DNA of 64,000 nt from Marinomonas phaeophyticola (lineage in GTDB: Bacteria; Pseudomonadota; Gammaproteobacteria; Pseudomonadales; Marinomonadaceae): positions 1 through 64,000 of the forward strand of contig NZ_JAPUBN010000010.1 of assembly GCF_026966905.1 (NCBI RefSeq). Reading direction: 5' to 3'. Shown here piece after piece: positions 38,926 to 47,922 of the stretch. Position 1 is the first letter of the stretch. Each line of letters begins with the position of its first letter. The translations under genes were made by a program, and so were the position numbers. Below the pieces are notes generated by a model. It was given only the letters and a program-made list of their open reading frames with translations. It was not told the DNA's origin and did not search any database.

Positions 38926-38953
38926 AATGCACGAATAACACGTATAATGCACG
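38926..38953 (+). repeat. Direct repeat AATGCACG around the probable hemA -10 box
   Basis: AATGCACG occurs at 38926-38933 and 38946-38953, 20 bases apart, flanking and overlapping TATAAT (38943-38948). A TTGACA (38906-38911) lies too far upstream to pair with this -10. It may be an operator at the hemA promoter; inference only. Confidence 0.4.
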
Positions 38954-39064
38954 CACTAAAATTCGATGTATACATACAATCGACTTATCTATATAGAAAG
39001 TCTAATAGAAAGATTACACATCGAAACTGTGTTTACGCCCCCAGTCTTGAAGAAGAGTTTTTGA

Positions 39065-40345
39065 ATGCCGCTTGTCACGGTTGGTATCAACCATAAAACT
39101 GCCCCTGTCTCTATCCGAGAGCGTGTTGCTTTTGCTCCAGAGAAAATGTTTGACGCTCTAAGTGAGCTGGTTCATCACGAACGTGCTAAAGAGGCCGTCA
39201 TTGTATCTACTTGCAATCGAACGGAATTGTATTGTTCTGTGGATGATGAAGGGAAAATAAATAAAATTGTAGAGTGGCTAAGTGAATACCATGATGTTCC
39301 TTTAGAAGAGTTACGTAAGTTCTGTTACGCGCACCATGAAGATGACAGTGTTCGTCATATTATGCGGGTTGCATCTGGCTTGGATTCTCTGGTTTTAGGT
39401 GAGCCTCAGATTCTTGGTCAGGTTAAGTCTGCATTTGCCGTTTCTCAAGAAGGCAAATACATAGGCTCAAATCTACAAACTTTATTTCAAAAAACCTTTT
39501 CAATAGCGAAACAGGTTCGTACGGATACGTCTATAGGTGAGAACCCTGTGTCAATCGCGTTTGCCTCAGTAAGTCTGGCGCAAAGGATTTTTGCGGATGT
39601 TAAAAAAAGTACGGCGTTATTGATTGGTGCAGGACAAACAATCGAACTCGTTGCTAAGCATTTAAAAGAAAGTGGTATAAAGAGAATCATTGTCGCGAAT
39701 AGAACGTTGACTAGAGCGCAGATACTTGCAGAAGAAATGGGTGCTGAAGCCATTCTTTTGTCGGATATTTCTGAATACTTGCCGATGGCGGACATTGTTA
39801 TTTCATCAACAGCAAGTCAGTTGCCTATTATTGGTAAAGGTGTGGTTGAAAAGGCGATTGCAAAGCGTCGCCGCAAGCCTATGTTGTTAATTGATATTGC
39901 GGTACCAAGAGACATTGAACCGGAAGTAGAAGAAATTCAAGATATTTATCTCTATACGGTAGACGATCTTCATTCTGTTATACAAGAGAATCAAAAAGCT
40001 CGATTAGATGCGGCAAAAGAAGCGGAAGTGATTATTGATGATGGGGTTGTCGCTTTTAGAAAAAGTATTGAGTCTAGAAAAGTCTCAGAAATAATTGTTA
40101 ATTATAGACAGCAGGCAGAAGTAACCAAACAGCTTGAATTGTCGAAAGCCATGAAAAGTCTTGACGCTGGTCAAACACCAGAACAGGTTTTACAGAAACT
40201 CGCACATAGCTTGATGAATAAACTGATTAACTCACCAACTCAATATCTGAGAGTGGCGGGAGCAAATGAAGATCAGCACGCGTTAAATATAGCGACTCAA
40301 GTGTTGGGCATTACAGATGAAAAAAATAATGAAAGATTCGATTAA
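39065..40345 (+). CDS. hemA: Glutamyl-tRNA reductase
   Basis: First step of C5 haem synthesis: glutamyl-tRNA to glutamate semialdehyde using NADPH. 426 aa. Catalytic Cys50 in [32 protein letters not shown] motif [15 protein letters not shown] and the dimerisation helices at the C-terminus are present. The operon hemA-prfA-prmC is conserved across gammaproteobacteria; it is divergent from the TPR-lolB operon. Confidence 0.96.
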   Translation: MPLVTVGINHKTAPVSIRERVAFAPEKMFDALSELVHHERAKEAVIVSTCNRTELYCSVDDEGKINKIVEWLSEYHDVPLEELRKFCYAHHEDDSVRHIMRVASGLDSLVLGEPQILGQVKSAFAVSQEGKYIGSNLQTLFQKTFSIAKQVRTDTSIGENPVSIAFASVSLAQRIFADVKKSTALLIGAGQTIELVAKHLKESGIKRIIVANRTLTRAQILAEEMGAEAILLSDISEYLPMADIVISSTASQLPIIGKGVVEKAIAKRRRKPMLLIDIAVPRDIEPEVEEIQDIYLYTVDDLHSVIQENQKARLDAAKEAEVIIDDGVVAFRKSIESRKVSEIIVNYRQQAEVTKQLELSKAMKSLDAGQTPEQVLQKLAHSLMNKLINSPTQYLRVAGANEDQHALNIATQVLGITDEKNNERFD

Positions 40346-41420
40346 ATTTAAACTAGAAAACCTATCTGATCGTTATGATGAATTGTCTGCTTTACTCGGT
40401 GAAGCTGAAGTGATTATGAATCAAGATTTGTTTAGGTCCTATTCAAAAGAATACGCAGAGCTTGAGCCTGTTGTTAAGTGCTTTACTAATTTCCAGCAGG
40501 TTATGGAAAATATAGATGAAGCGGAATTGATGTGTTCAGACAGCGATCCTGACTTGAGAGAAATGGGTCAAGAAGAACTTAAATCAGGCAATCTGCAAAA
40601 AGATGTTCTACTTGAAGAATTACAGAAATTATTGCTGCCAAAAGACCCTAATGATTCCCGTAACGTGTTTTTGGAGGTACGAGCTGGAACCGGTGGTGAT
40701 GAAGCCTCTATTTTTGCGGGTGATTTATTTCGCATGTATTCCCGTTATGCGGAAACGCAACGCTGGAAAGTAGAAGTAATCAGTTCTAATGAAGGCGAGC
40801 ATGGTGGCTATAAAGAAGTGATCGCTCGTATTGTTGGTGATGGGGCTTATTCCAAATTAAAGTTTGAATCGGGCGTGCATCGAGTTCAGCGAGTTCCTGC
40901 GACAGAATCCCAGGGGCGTATCCATACTTCAGCTTGTACCGTCGCTATTATGGCTGAGATGGATGAAGTGGATGCAATTGAAATCAATAAAGCAGATTTG
41001 AGAATAGACACCTTCAGGGCTTCTGGCGCAGGTGGTCAACACGTAAACAAAACAGATTCGGCAATTCGTTTGACTCATATTCCAACAGGCGTGGTAGTTG
41101 AGTGTCAGGAAGAGCGTTCTCAGCATAAAAATAGGGCCAAAGCCATGTCTCTATTAGCTTCAAGGTTGCAGGCGGCAGAAGATGAAAAATATGCCGCCGA
41201 AAAATCTGAAACACGTAAATCTTTGGTCGGCAGTGGTGATCGATCTGAGCGAATTCGGACTTACAACTACCCACAAGGTAGGGTGACAGACCACCGTATT
41301 AATCTTACTTTATACAAGCTGGATGAAATTGTTGCTGGTGAAATAGATTCCTTGGTAAATCCTTTGATCAGTGAACATCAAGCTGAGCAGTTGGCGGCCT
41401 TAAGTAACGACAATTCATAA
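40329..41420 (+). CDS. prfA: Peptide chain release factor 1
   Basis: Recognises UAA and UAG. 363 aa from ATG 40329. PAT/PVT-type selectivity motif appears as [13 protein letters not shown], and the GGQ loop [22 protein letters not shown] is intact. The start overlaps the hemA stop by 17 bases; an alternative ATG at 40317 adds four residues, and neither has a strong ribosome site, which suggests translational coupling. Confidence 0.95.
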   Translation: MKDSIKFKLENLSDRYDELSALLGEAEVIMNQDLFRSYSKEYAELEPVVKCFTNFQQVMENIDEAELMCSDSDPDLREMGQEELKSGNLQKDVLLEELQKLLLPKDPNDSRNVFLEVRAGTGGDEASIFAGDLFRMYSRYAETQRWKVEVISSNEGEHGGYKEVIARIVGDGAYSKLKFESGVHRVQRVPATESQGRIHTSACTVAIMAEMDEVDAIEINKADLRIDTFRASGAGGQHVNKTDSAIRLTHIPTGVVVECQEERSQHKNRAKAMSLLASRLQAAEDEKYAAEKSETRKSLVGSGDRSERIRTYNYPQGRVTDHRINLTLYKLDEIVAGEIDSLVNPLISEHQAEQLAALSNDNS

Positions 41421-41421
41421 T

Positions 41422-42258
41422 ATGAGAATTGATCAATGTTTAAAGGACGGGGCGGCTAAATTAGCAGCCCTTTCTGATACGGCGCAACTAGATACACAGT
41501 TATTGTTGGCGAGTATTCTTCAGGTTAGTACTTCGTATTTATATACCTGGCCGGAAAAAGAGATTAGCTTAGAGCAAAAGCTGGCTTTTAATAAGTTACT
41601 TAAGGCTCGGTCTTTAGGGGAGCCTATTGCCTATCTGCTTGGTGTTCAAGAGTTCTGGTCGTTAGAGTTTAACGTGTCGCCTTGCACTCTGATACCGCGA
41701 GCGGATACCGAAGTATTGGTTGAAATGGCTCTAGAGAAAATAGTCGATATTGCTACGCCTCTGGTGTTGGATTTAGGTACTGGCACGGGTGCTGTGGCAT
41801 TGTCTATTGCCTCAGAACGACCCACAGCGCAAGTGCATGCCGTCGACTTGATCGAGGACGCTGTGCATCTAGCGCGTGGAAATGCAAAAAAATTGGGCTT
41901 AACCGCTTCCATATATCAAAGTAGCTGGTTTGAAAGTGTTGAGAAAAAAGGCTTTGACCTCATTGTTTCAAATCCCCCATATATTGATGAGGCTGATCAT
42001 CACCTTGATGAGGGCGATGTTCGATTTGAACCTAAGTCCGCTTTAGTGGCTGATTTATCGGGTTATGCAGATATTCAGTGTATAGCTCAAGAGGCGTTAC
42101 ATTATTTGGCCCCTTCTGGCTGGCTGGTATTCGAACATGGCTTTGAACAAGCGAGAAGAAGCCAAGACATTCTAAATTCGCTAGGGTATAAAAATGTCGT
42201 AACGTGCCAAGATTACTCTGGTAATGACAGGGTGACTCTAGGGCAGTGGTTAGCATGA
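41422..42258 (+). CDS. prmC: Release factor glutamine methyltransferase PrmC
   Basis: Methylates the Gln of the GGQ motif in RF1 and RF2. 278 aa. PRADTEVLVE, SAM motif VLDLGTGTGAVALSIASERP and catalytic NPPYIDEADHH are present. It begins one base after the prfA stop, so the two are translationally coupled. Confidence 0.95.
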   Translation: MRIDQCLKDGAAKLAALSDTAQLDTQLLLASILQVSTSYLYTWPEKEISLEQKLAFNKLLKARSLGEPIAYLLGVQEFWSLEFNVSPCTLIPRADTEVLVEMALEKIVDIATPLVLDLGTGTGAVALSIASERPTAQVHAVDLIEDAVHLARGNAKKLGLTASIYQSSWFESVEKKGFDLIVSNPPYIDEADHHLDEGDVRFEPKSALVADLSGYADIQCIAQEALHYLAPSGWLVFEHGFEQARRSQDILNSLGYKNVVTCQDYSGNDRVTLGQWLA

Positions 42259-42292
42259 TATTGGCATCAACCTATTCTGTAAAGAGGCGCGT

Positions 42293-42328
42293 TAGCGATC
42301 ACTTTTTGCTCTAAAAGTAAGATCGCTA
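42293..42328. terminator. Hairpin between convergent prmC and yaaA
   Basis: TAGCGATC and GATCGCTA are perfect inverted repeats, with ACTTTT/AAAAGT pairing inside. It lacks a T run but lies where a bidirectional terminator is expected. Confidence 0.55.
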
Positions 42329-42366
42329 GGCTGATGGTATTTTAAGGTACGATAAGTTTTAATACA

Positions 42367-43140
42367 TTACTGAGCACTTTCTGGTCGACAAAAAACCGGC
42401 GCATTGTGCTTAGATTGTGTTGCATCATATTGATAGCCTGCATAATCAAAACTCAATAGTTCTTGATAGCTTTGGCAGCGGTTCTGTATGAGATAGCGAG
42501 CCATCAGTCCACGGGCTTTTTTTGCGTAGAAACTAATCACTTTATATTGACCATTCTTTTCATCTAGAAACACGGGTGAAATGACCTCGCTATTCAATGT
42601 TTTTGTATCAACAGATTTAAAATATTCATTGGACGCTAGATTGATTAACAGCTCATCTTTATCTAATTCCTGATTGATTTTGTCTGCAATAATGTCCTTC
42701 CAAAATGTATATAAATTTTTACCTTTCGGGTTCTCCAGTTTGACGCCCATTTCTAGTCGATAAGCTTGCATTAAGTCGAGTGGTTTTAAGAGACCATATA
42801 AACCACTTAAAATACACAGGTTATCTTGAGCATAAAGAAGATCTTCTTGGCTTAAGGAGTTGGCGTCTAAGCCAGTATAAACGTCACCCATAAAAGTAAA
42901 GATAGCTTGTCGGCTATTGTGCTTGGTATGTTCATGCTGCCAGTCTTGATACCTCTCTACATTGAGAGTGGAAAGTTTATCGCTTAGCTTCATTAGATGA
43001 GCAATATCTGCGGGAGTGTAAGGTCGAATGGTTTCAATAAGAATCTGTGATTCATTAAGAAAGGCGGGCACAGAAGAGTAATCTGTTGAGGTTTGGCTTG
43101 TTAAATCAAGCGTTTTTGCTGGTGATATTAGAAATTTCAT
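42367..43140 (-). CDS. yaaA: YaaA, peroxide-stress protein (DUF328)
   Basis: Limits DNA damage during peroxide stress in E. coli by lowering free iron. 257 aa, against 258 in E. coli. MKFLISPAKTLDL, MKLSDKLSTLNVERYQDW, FMGDVYTGLDA, LSGLYGLLKPLDLMQAYRLE and VISFYAKKARGLMARYL are conserved. I start at ATG 43140 (GGAAAAGCT upstream) rather than the 29-residue extension open from 43227. Confidence 0.94.
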   Translation of the reverse strand: MKFLISPAKTLDLTSQTSTDYSSVPAFLNESQILIETIRPYTPADIAHLMKLSDKLSTLNVERYQDWQHEHTKHNSRQAIFTFMGDVYTGLDANSLSQEDLLYAQDNLCILSGLYGLLKPLDLMQAYRLEMGVKLENPKGKNLYTFWKDIIADKINQELDKDELLINLASNEYFKSVDTKTLNSEVISPVFLDEKNGQYKVISFYAKKARGLMARYLIQNRCQSYQELLSFDYAGYQYDATQSKHNAPVFCRPESAQ

Positions 43141-43239
43141 AGCTTTTCCAAGAGTTTGCACGTTTGAGGATTGCGTTTGCTTAAGATTATCCATAGAGTG
43201 ACGATAGATATCTAGATATGGATGCAATAGAGAAAATTT

Positions 43240-43452
43240 ATGTCTGACAAAATAGTGCTGTTTCCAACTTTGACCTTATCAAAGGCGATGTTTGACAATA
43301 AGGCCAGTCAATTGGAAAAAGACGTTCAACAGTATGTTAGCAAAGATGAGCTTGCGAATCTAAGGGAAGCGTTTGATGTTGCTCGTAAGGATTGGCCCAT
43401 TGAAGCACCTGAGCTTCCAGAAGAAAATAAGCATTATTCGTTTAAACGTTAG
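43240..43452 (+). CDS. Small conserved-looking protein of unknown function
   Basis: 70 aa, no membrane segment or signal peptide. It starts MSDKIVLFPTLTLSKAMFDN and has a charged middle that could form one or two helices (SQLEKDVQQYVSKDELANLREAFDV is the core, here shortened: EKDVQQYVSKDELANLREAF). The end is proline- and acid-rich. I do not recognise a family. It lies on the plus strand between divergent yaaA and a transporter-like gene. Confidence 0.55.
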   Translation: MSDKIVLFPTLTLSKAMFDNKASQLEKDVQQYVSKDELANLREAFDVARKDWPIEAPELPEENKHYSFKR

Positions 43453-43519
43453 GGCATTTTTCTTTTTTACCGTTTTCTACTGTTGTTAACGTGCTATTTC
43501 TTCGTGTGGTTGTGTTTTT

Positions 43520-44428
43520 ATGTTGTCTTTTCTTGTAAAGCATTCATTAGTATTTATGTTTGTTGCAGCTATTGTGGGTTTTCTTTGCCCTCAATATTCT
43601 TTAGCTTTTTTCCCTTTTTTACCCTACGTTCTATTTAGCTTAATGGTCCTGACGCTGTTGAGTATGAAGCAGTCTGCATTAATGAAGGTGCTGCTTAAAC
43701 CTATGGTTTGGAAGTATGCTTGTTATCACTCATTTGGGTTGATGGTTTTATGTGTGACTTCCTCATGGTTACTGGGTGTAAGTGATGACTTGATGTTGGC
43801 TATCGGTGCGGTGGCGGCCACAGGTTCTTTATTTGCGACTCCCGCGATTATTCGAGTATTGGGTTTTGATGTTTTAATGGCGATGGCGATGACTATTGCC
43901 AGTACTTTATTATTGCCTGTGGCTATTTACCTCTTACTGTTGGTAACGCAAGCGGGTGATATTGCATTGGATGTACAAACCTATAGCATTCGTTTGTTGG
44001 TATTTATTTTTGGGCCGATGTTTTTGTCTTTTTTACTTCACCGCTTCGTACGTCCAGAAAAGGTATCACGGTTTCTAATGGCTGTGGCACCTTATACCGT
44101 ATTGTTGGTGTTTGCCTTTCCTTTTGGTCTGATTGGAGAGTTTCGTTTGATGTGGGATGAATCTCCTATGATGGCCTATCAATATCTGGCGATAGGAACA
44201 TTTCTTTGCGCTGTATTTTTTACCACGGGTTTTTTCTTATATCGTGCCAAAGGGATTGAGCTTGGTTTTGTTGCAGCGGTTGCTTCTGGTAACCGAAATG
44301 TACTTTTAACCTATACCATTGCGGGAGGTTTGTTAGGCCCAGCTTTTCTCCCTCTTGCAGGGGCGATTCAAGCGCCGACGTATTTGTTGCCTGTGATTGC
44401 GAAGTGGTTGGCAAAGCGCATAAAGTGA
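43520..44428 (+). CDS. Ten-helix-like membrane protein, possibly bile acid:sodium symporter (SBF) type
   Basis: 302 aa, almost entirely hydrophobic with about nine or ten helices. GAVAATGSLFATPAIIRVLG and VAAVASGNRNVLLTY are reminiscent of the crossover motifs in the bile-acid/sodium symporter superfamily, and the end PLAGAIQAPTYLLPVI fits too. The substrate is unknown and the family assignment is moderate. Weak ribosome site; the 43-kb neighbour genes give no functional clue. Confidence 0.6.
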   Translation: MLSFLVKHSLVFMFVAAIVGFLCPQYSLAFFPFLPYVLFSLMVLTLLSMKQSALMKVLLKPMVWKYACYHSFGLMVLCVTSSWLLGVSDDLMLAIGAVAATGSLFATPAIIRVLGFDVLMAMAMTIASTLLLPVAIYLLLLVTQAGDIALDVQTYSIRLLVFIFGPMFLSFLLHRFVRPEKVSRFLMAVAPYTVLLVFAFPFGLIGEFRLMWDESPMMAYQYLAIGTFLCAVFFTTGFFLYRAKGIELGFVAAVASGNRNVLLTYTIAGGLLGPAFLPLAGAIQAPTYLLPVIAKWLAKRIK

Positions 44429-44451
44429 GGTCTCTTAACCTTGTGGTGAGG

Positions 44452-44871
44452 TTATTTGGTAGAAAGCGTCTCTTTAAGTGCTTTCACTAACCCTAATGCA
44501 CTTTTTCCCCTCATCAAATAAGGGTTAAATATAGGGTTGTTGGCAAAACGCATATAGACAGTTTGAGTTGTGTTTGATTCAGGTAAGTACCCCATACTCC
44601 AATCTGGAAATATGCGTTCGGTGATTTCGTTGTATTCTAAAATCACGATGTTTTTATGTCTTTTGTCTTTCTGTATACGATGAAAGGTATCGTTAACTTC
44701 TGTTCTCGCGCCTTCTAAACATTGTAAAAAGTAACGACGGTTAAAATACAGTAAACCAGTTAATCCTGACGCAGGGTTACCTTGTCGAGCGGCTTTCACA
44801 ATCGACTTTATTTCTTCAACGGATAATTCATCGCTGATTGTGCTTGCGTAAATTAATCGAGTAAGTTGCAT
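44452..44871 (-). CDS. Short BLUF-domain blue-light photoreceptor (PixD-like)
   Basis: 139 aa. The FAD-binding photochemical residues fall at the same positions as in cyanobacterial PixD: Tyr8 in LIYAST, Asn32 in RQGNPASGLTG, Gln50 in YFLQCLEG, Trp91 and Met93 in PDWSMGYLPES. There is no output domain, so it must signal through protein contacts. It lies downstream of pspF on the same strand with 180 bases between; any link to stress control is conjecture. Confidence 0.92.
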   Translation of the reverse strand: MQLTRLIYASTISDELSVEEIKSIVKAARQGNPASGLTGLLYFNRRYFLQCLEGARTEVNDTFHRIQKDKRHKNIVILEYNEITERIFPDWSMGYLPESNTTQTVYMRFANNPIFNPYLMRGKSALGLVKALKETLSTK

Positions 44872-45001
44872 TTTATCCCTTATCGTTTGCCAGCGTTTTA
44901 ATGTGAAAAGTTTGTATCATGATAGGTTAAAAATCGATGGTCAACAAATTTTAATAATCTGTTTTAACCTCTATTTTCTTTTTTTATCAGTGCGATTAAG
45001 T

Positions 45002-45036
45002 CGCTATTATCTGAATAGTGAGACTATTTAATAGCG
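45002..45036 (-). terminator. Hairpin downstream of pspF
   Basis: CGCTATTA and TAATAGCG pair perfectly, with ATAGT/ACTAT pairing inside. No T run. It probably ends or stabilises the pspF transcript. Confidence 0.5.
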
Positions 45037-45051
45037 TATGAGGCTTAATTT

Positions 45052-46062
45052 TTATAAATTTAGATGATATTTTCGAATTAATCCACGAATTTGGTCATAA
45101 CTGAGTCCTAATTGTGATGCCGCATTTTTTTGATTGTGTTGGTTGTTTTTTAGTGCTTCCTTTACCAAGTGAATGTGAAGTTGTTGAGTTTGTTCCTTAA
45201 GGTTTAAGTTGCTATCTAGTAGAAAAGACTGTGAGCTATGTGTGTGCTGAGGATGTGAAGGGGTAATGTTTGGTGGGTCAAAGGAGTAGTTATTTTCAAA
45301 AGGGTTAATAATGATTTTATCAACAGGTAAGTCTTGATCTCCCCAGCGATAAACCGATCTTTCCACCACATTTTTAAGTTCACGAATGTTTCCGGGCCAA
45401 GAATGGGATTTCAAAATGTTCAGTGCATTTTCTGTAAATCCAGAAAAGTAATCCCACATTAATTCTGTAGAAAGTTTGATTGCAAAGAAGTGAGCGAGCT
45501 CTTCTACGTCCTCATGTCTTTCTCTGAGAGGAGGGACTTGAATGACATCAAATGTTAACCGATCAAGCAGGTCGGCTCTGAACTCTCCCTCTTGGCTCAT
45601 ATTGACTAAATTGGCATTGGTCGCTGCAATGACTCTCACATCAACCGATTGTGTTTTAGTACTACCGAGCTTTTCAAACTCTCCATATTCAATAAGCCGT
45701 AGTAGTTTTTCTTGTAATCGTAGGGACATTGTTCCTAACTCATCTAAGAAAAGAGTGCCCTTATCTGCCCGTTCAAAGTGACCTTTATGAGACTTACTGG
45801 CTCCAGTGAATGCCCCCGTTTCATGGCCAAATAGTTCACTTTCCATTAGGTTTTCACTAATCGCAGCGCAGTTGATTGTAATGTAGGGTTGATCCCATCG
45901 ATGGGATAAATAATGCAGCCGTTGGGCGATCATTTCTTTGCCACTACCGCGTTCGCCAAATATTAAAATTGGCCGATCAATTTTTGCTAAAGAAGAGGCA
46001 TGATCCAAGGTATCAGAAAGCGTTTGTGAACTGCCAATAATTCGCTGAGTATGTGGATTCAT
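45052..46062 (-). CDS. pspF: PspF, sigma-54 activator of the phage-shock operon
   Basis: 336 aa enhancer-binding AAA+ protein without an N-terminal receiver domain, as is typical for PspF. Walker A GERGSGKE, the sigma-54 contact loop GAFTGA in HETGAFTGASKSHKG, LFLDELG (Walker B) and a C-terminal Fis-type helix-turn-helix (NAASQLGLSYDQIRGLIRK). In resting cells PspA binds and inhibits it. It is divergent from pspA, the classic arrangement. Confidence 0.93.
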   Translation of the reverse strand: MNPHTQRIIGSSQTLSDTLDHASSLAKIDRPILIFGERGSGKEMIAQRLHYLSHRWDQPYITINCAAISENLMESELFGHETGAFTGASKSHKGHFERADKGTLFLDELGTMSLRLQEKLLRLIEYGEFEKLGSTKTQSVDVRVIAATNANLVNMSQEGEFRADLLDRLTFDVIQVPPLRERHEDVEELAHFFAIKLSTELMWDYFSGFTENALNILKSHSWPGNIRELKNVVERSVYRWGDQDLPVDKIIINPFENNYSFDPPNITPSHPQHTHSSQSFLLDSNLNLKEQTQQLHIHLVKEALKNNQHNQKNAASQLGLSYDQIRGLIRKYHLNL

Positions 46063-46068
46063 AAGGTT

Positions 46069-46122
46069 TTATTCACCATTTGTTTTGGTTTATTTCACCA
46101 TTGAATGGTTTTATTTACCATT
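46069..46122. promoter_or_regulatory. Three phased ACCATT repeats, probable PspF enhancer sites
   Basis: TTATTCACCATT-like units end at 46080, 46102 and 46122, so copies repeat every 20-22 bases, two helical turns. They lie between pspF and the pspA sigma-54 promoter, 75-130 bases upstream of it. A small palindrome CCATTGAATGG covers the second. Assignment to PspF is inference. Confidence 0.55.
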
Positions 46123-46196
46123 TATTTTTTATTGATTTTTAAAAAATAATACTAAAATTCTAATTTAATTCATTTAAATCAATGCTTTGTGTTTTT

Positions 46197-46212
46197 TGGC
46201 ATGGGTTTTGTA
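46197..46212 (+). promoter_or_regulatory. Sigma-54 promoter of the psp operon
   Basis: TGGCATGGGTTTTGTA matches the -24/-12 consensus at 10 of the 12 specified positions with correct spacing. It is 62 bases before the pspA start codon. Confidence 0.75.
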
Positions 46213-46273
46213 ATATGTTTCATATTATTAATGAAAACAAACTTAACCAAAAACGAACTATGAGGATTTAGAA

Positions 46274-46945
46274 ATGGGTATTTTTTCAAGAATGACAGAT
46301 ATCATTAACAGTAATTTAACCGCCTTGTTGGATAAAGCTGAAGATCCGCAAAAGATGATTCGTATGATGATTCAGGAAATGGAGGAAACACTTGTTGAGG
46401 TGCGTTCTAGTTCTGCTCGAGTAATAGCGGACAGAAAAACAACAGGCCGACGTGTCGATAGAATGCGTCAGGAATCACTAGAATGGGAAAAGAAAGCCAT
46501 GCTTGCGATAGGCAAAGGTCGCGAGGATTTAGCCAGAGCCGCATTAAATGAAAAACAGCAAATCGAGCGTGAAATTGATCTCGTTGATGAAGAGTTAGCT
46601 GCCCTGGATGATCATTTGAATCACTTGAACGAAGAAGTCGGACAATTGCAAACAAAATTAACCGATGCTAAAGCGAAGCAAAAAGCGATGTTGATGCGTC
46701 AATCGACTGTAGAAAGCCGTTTACGAGTAAAGCGTCAAAACAGTAAATCAACTTTAGATAATGCGGTTGATAAATTTGAGCGATTTGAACGTCGTATGGA
46801 TAGTTTGGAAGGTCAAATTGAATCAATGGATGTTGGTACAGAATCTTCAACAGATTTAAAATCACAAATTGATGCATTAGAAAATGATGACAAAATCAGT
46901 GATGAATTGGCTCGTTTGAAAGAAAAAATGACGAAAGTAGACTAA
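46274..46945 (+). CDS. pspA: PspA, membrane stress effector and PspF repressor
   Basis: 223 aa, almost wholly alpha-helical coiled coil. N-terminus MGIFSRMTDIINSNLTALLDKAEDP is the amphipathic membrane-binding helix, followed by MIRMMIQEMEETLVEVRS. PspA (ESCRT-III-like) polymerises on damaged inner membrane to limit proton leak and inhibits PspF when free. Start has GAGGATTTAGAA upstream. Confidence 0.95.
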   Translation: MGIFSRMTDIINSNLTALLDKAEDPQKMIRMMIQEMEETLVEVRSSSARVIADRKTTGRRVDRMRQESLEWEKKAMLAIGKGREDLARAALNEKQQIEREIDLVDEELAALDDHLNHLNEEVGQLQTKLTDAKAKQKAMLMRQSTVESRLRVKRQNSKSTLDNAVDKFERFERRMDSLEGQIESMDVGTESSTDLKSQIDALENDDKISDELARLKEKMTKVD

Positions 46946-46999
46946 GGTTTGATTTCACTTTAAAGAAAACAATGCATTTTTAATAGTAAGGATTTTGAT

Positions 47000-47278
47000 A
47001 TGAGTATGGCCGTTTTTTTATTTGTGCCAACCATTATATTTATGACCGTTGTGGCGCCTATTTGGTTACTTTTGCATTATCGAAGTAAGACAAAGTCTGT
47101 CAAGGGTCTTGAGCAATCAGAGAAACAGGAGTTGGAATCTTTGCTTATGGTTGCTGACAAACTAACAGACCGTATTGATGCGTTAGAAAAAATTCTTGAT
47201 GTAGAGAGTCCTGATTGGCGTTACAGAGAAGACGTTAAAGCCAGACGTAATACTCAATCTGATAGTTTTGATTCATAG
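47000..47278 (+). CDS. pspB: PspB, inner-membrane stress sensor
   Basis: 92 aa, somewhat longer than E. coli PspB (74). One N-terminal helix (FLFVPTIIFMTVVAPIWLLLHY) and a cytoplasmic coiled-coil tail with LMVADKLTDRIDALEKILDVESPDWR. With PspC it relieves PspA inhibition of PspF. 54 bases after pspA, in the same operon. Confidence 0.9.
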   Translation: MSMAVFLFVPTIIFMTVVAPIWLLLHYRSKTKSVKGLEQSEKQELESLLMVADKLTDRIDALEKILDVESPDWRYREDVKARRNTQSDSFDS

Positions 47279-47312
47279 TGGCATGGTTTAATTAATTATT
47301 GAGGGTAGGATT

Positions 47313-47755
47313 ATGAAATACAGGTGTAAAGGTAACATTAAAGGCCAAAAACAACAGGGATGGGGGATAAACTTATATCGTAATAAAGAGAAAGGCTATC
47401 TTGGCGGTGTATGTGCAGGCCTCGCAGAGCACTTTGATGTAGATGCTTGGGTTGTACGCTTATTTACCTTTGGTGGCTTCTTATTCTTGGGCGGTTTTTG
47501 TGTCATCGCTTATATAGGTCTTTGGTGGTTTCTAGATGTAAGACCTGAGGAAGACTCTTATGAGTACGAATACGATGAGCGTCAACACAGTTACCGTCCA
47601 AAAAAATGTTTAAGTATACTGACAGCGCAAATGTTCGTCTGAGAAGAGCTAAAGAAAGATTAGATGATGCGACTCGTCGTGTTACGGAGATGGAAAGACA
47701 TGTTACATCTAAGAAATTTGACCTTGAGCGAGAGTTTTCAAAAATCCGTGATTAA
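47313..47755 (+). pseudogene. pspC: PspC, frameshifted
   Basis: The first frame gives the PspC domain YLGGVCAGLAEHFDVDAWVVRL and a membrane helix, then stops at 47642 after an unrelated tail. In the next frame, from about 47607, the true tail KYTDSANVRLRRAKERLDD, then MERHVTSKKFDLEREFSKIRD to the stop at 47755, aligns with the E. coli PspC end (MERYVTSDTFTLRSRF). The break is at seven A, 47600-47606; eight A would restore about 147 aa. Sequencing error is plausible. Confidence 0.85.
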
Positions 47756-47780
47756 ACTGGCTAAAAATGAGGGAGGAAAA

Positions 47781-47912
47781 ATGTCTTCTTTTTTAATTCA
47801 ATTAACCTCAGTGGCCAGTTTTATCTTAGCGGTAGTCGCGCATAATCAACTCTTTTTATTTCTGCACATACCCGTTGTTATCTATATATTAATTGCAAAC
47901 CGCCCTGTGTAA
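47781..47912 (+). CDS. 43-aa small membrane protein in the PspD position
   Basis: ATG at 47781 with GGGAGG ten bases upstream. The protein MSSFLIQLTSVASFILAVV... is almost one or two hydrophobic stretches ending in ANRPV. It does not clearly resemble E. coli PspD (73 aa) but follows pspC by 25 bases, so it is likely part of the psp operon. Function unknown. Confidence 0.65.
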   Translation: MSSFLIQLTSVASFILAVVAHNQLFLFLHIPVVIYILIANRPV

Positions 47913-47922
47913 GACGGTAAAT

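Noticed and set aside
38914..39096. 60-codon plus-strand ORF just before hemA
   Set aside because: It covers the hemA promoter and runs into the hemA start in another frame; no ribosome site or known motif.
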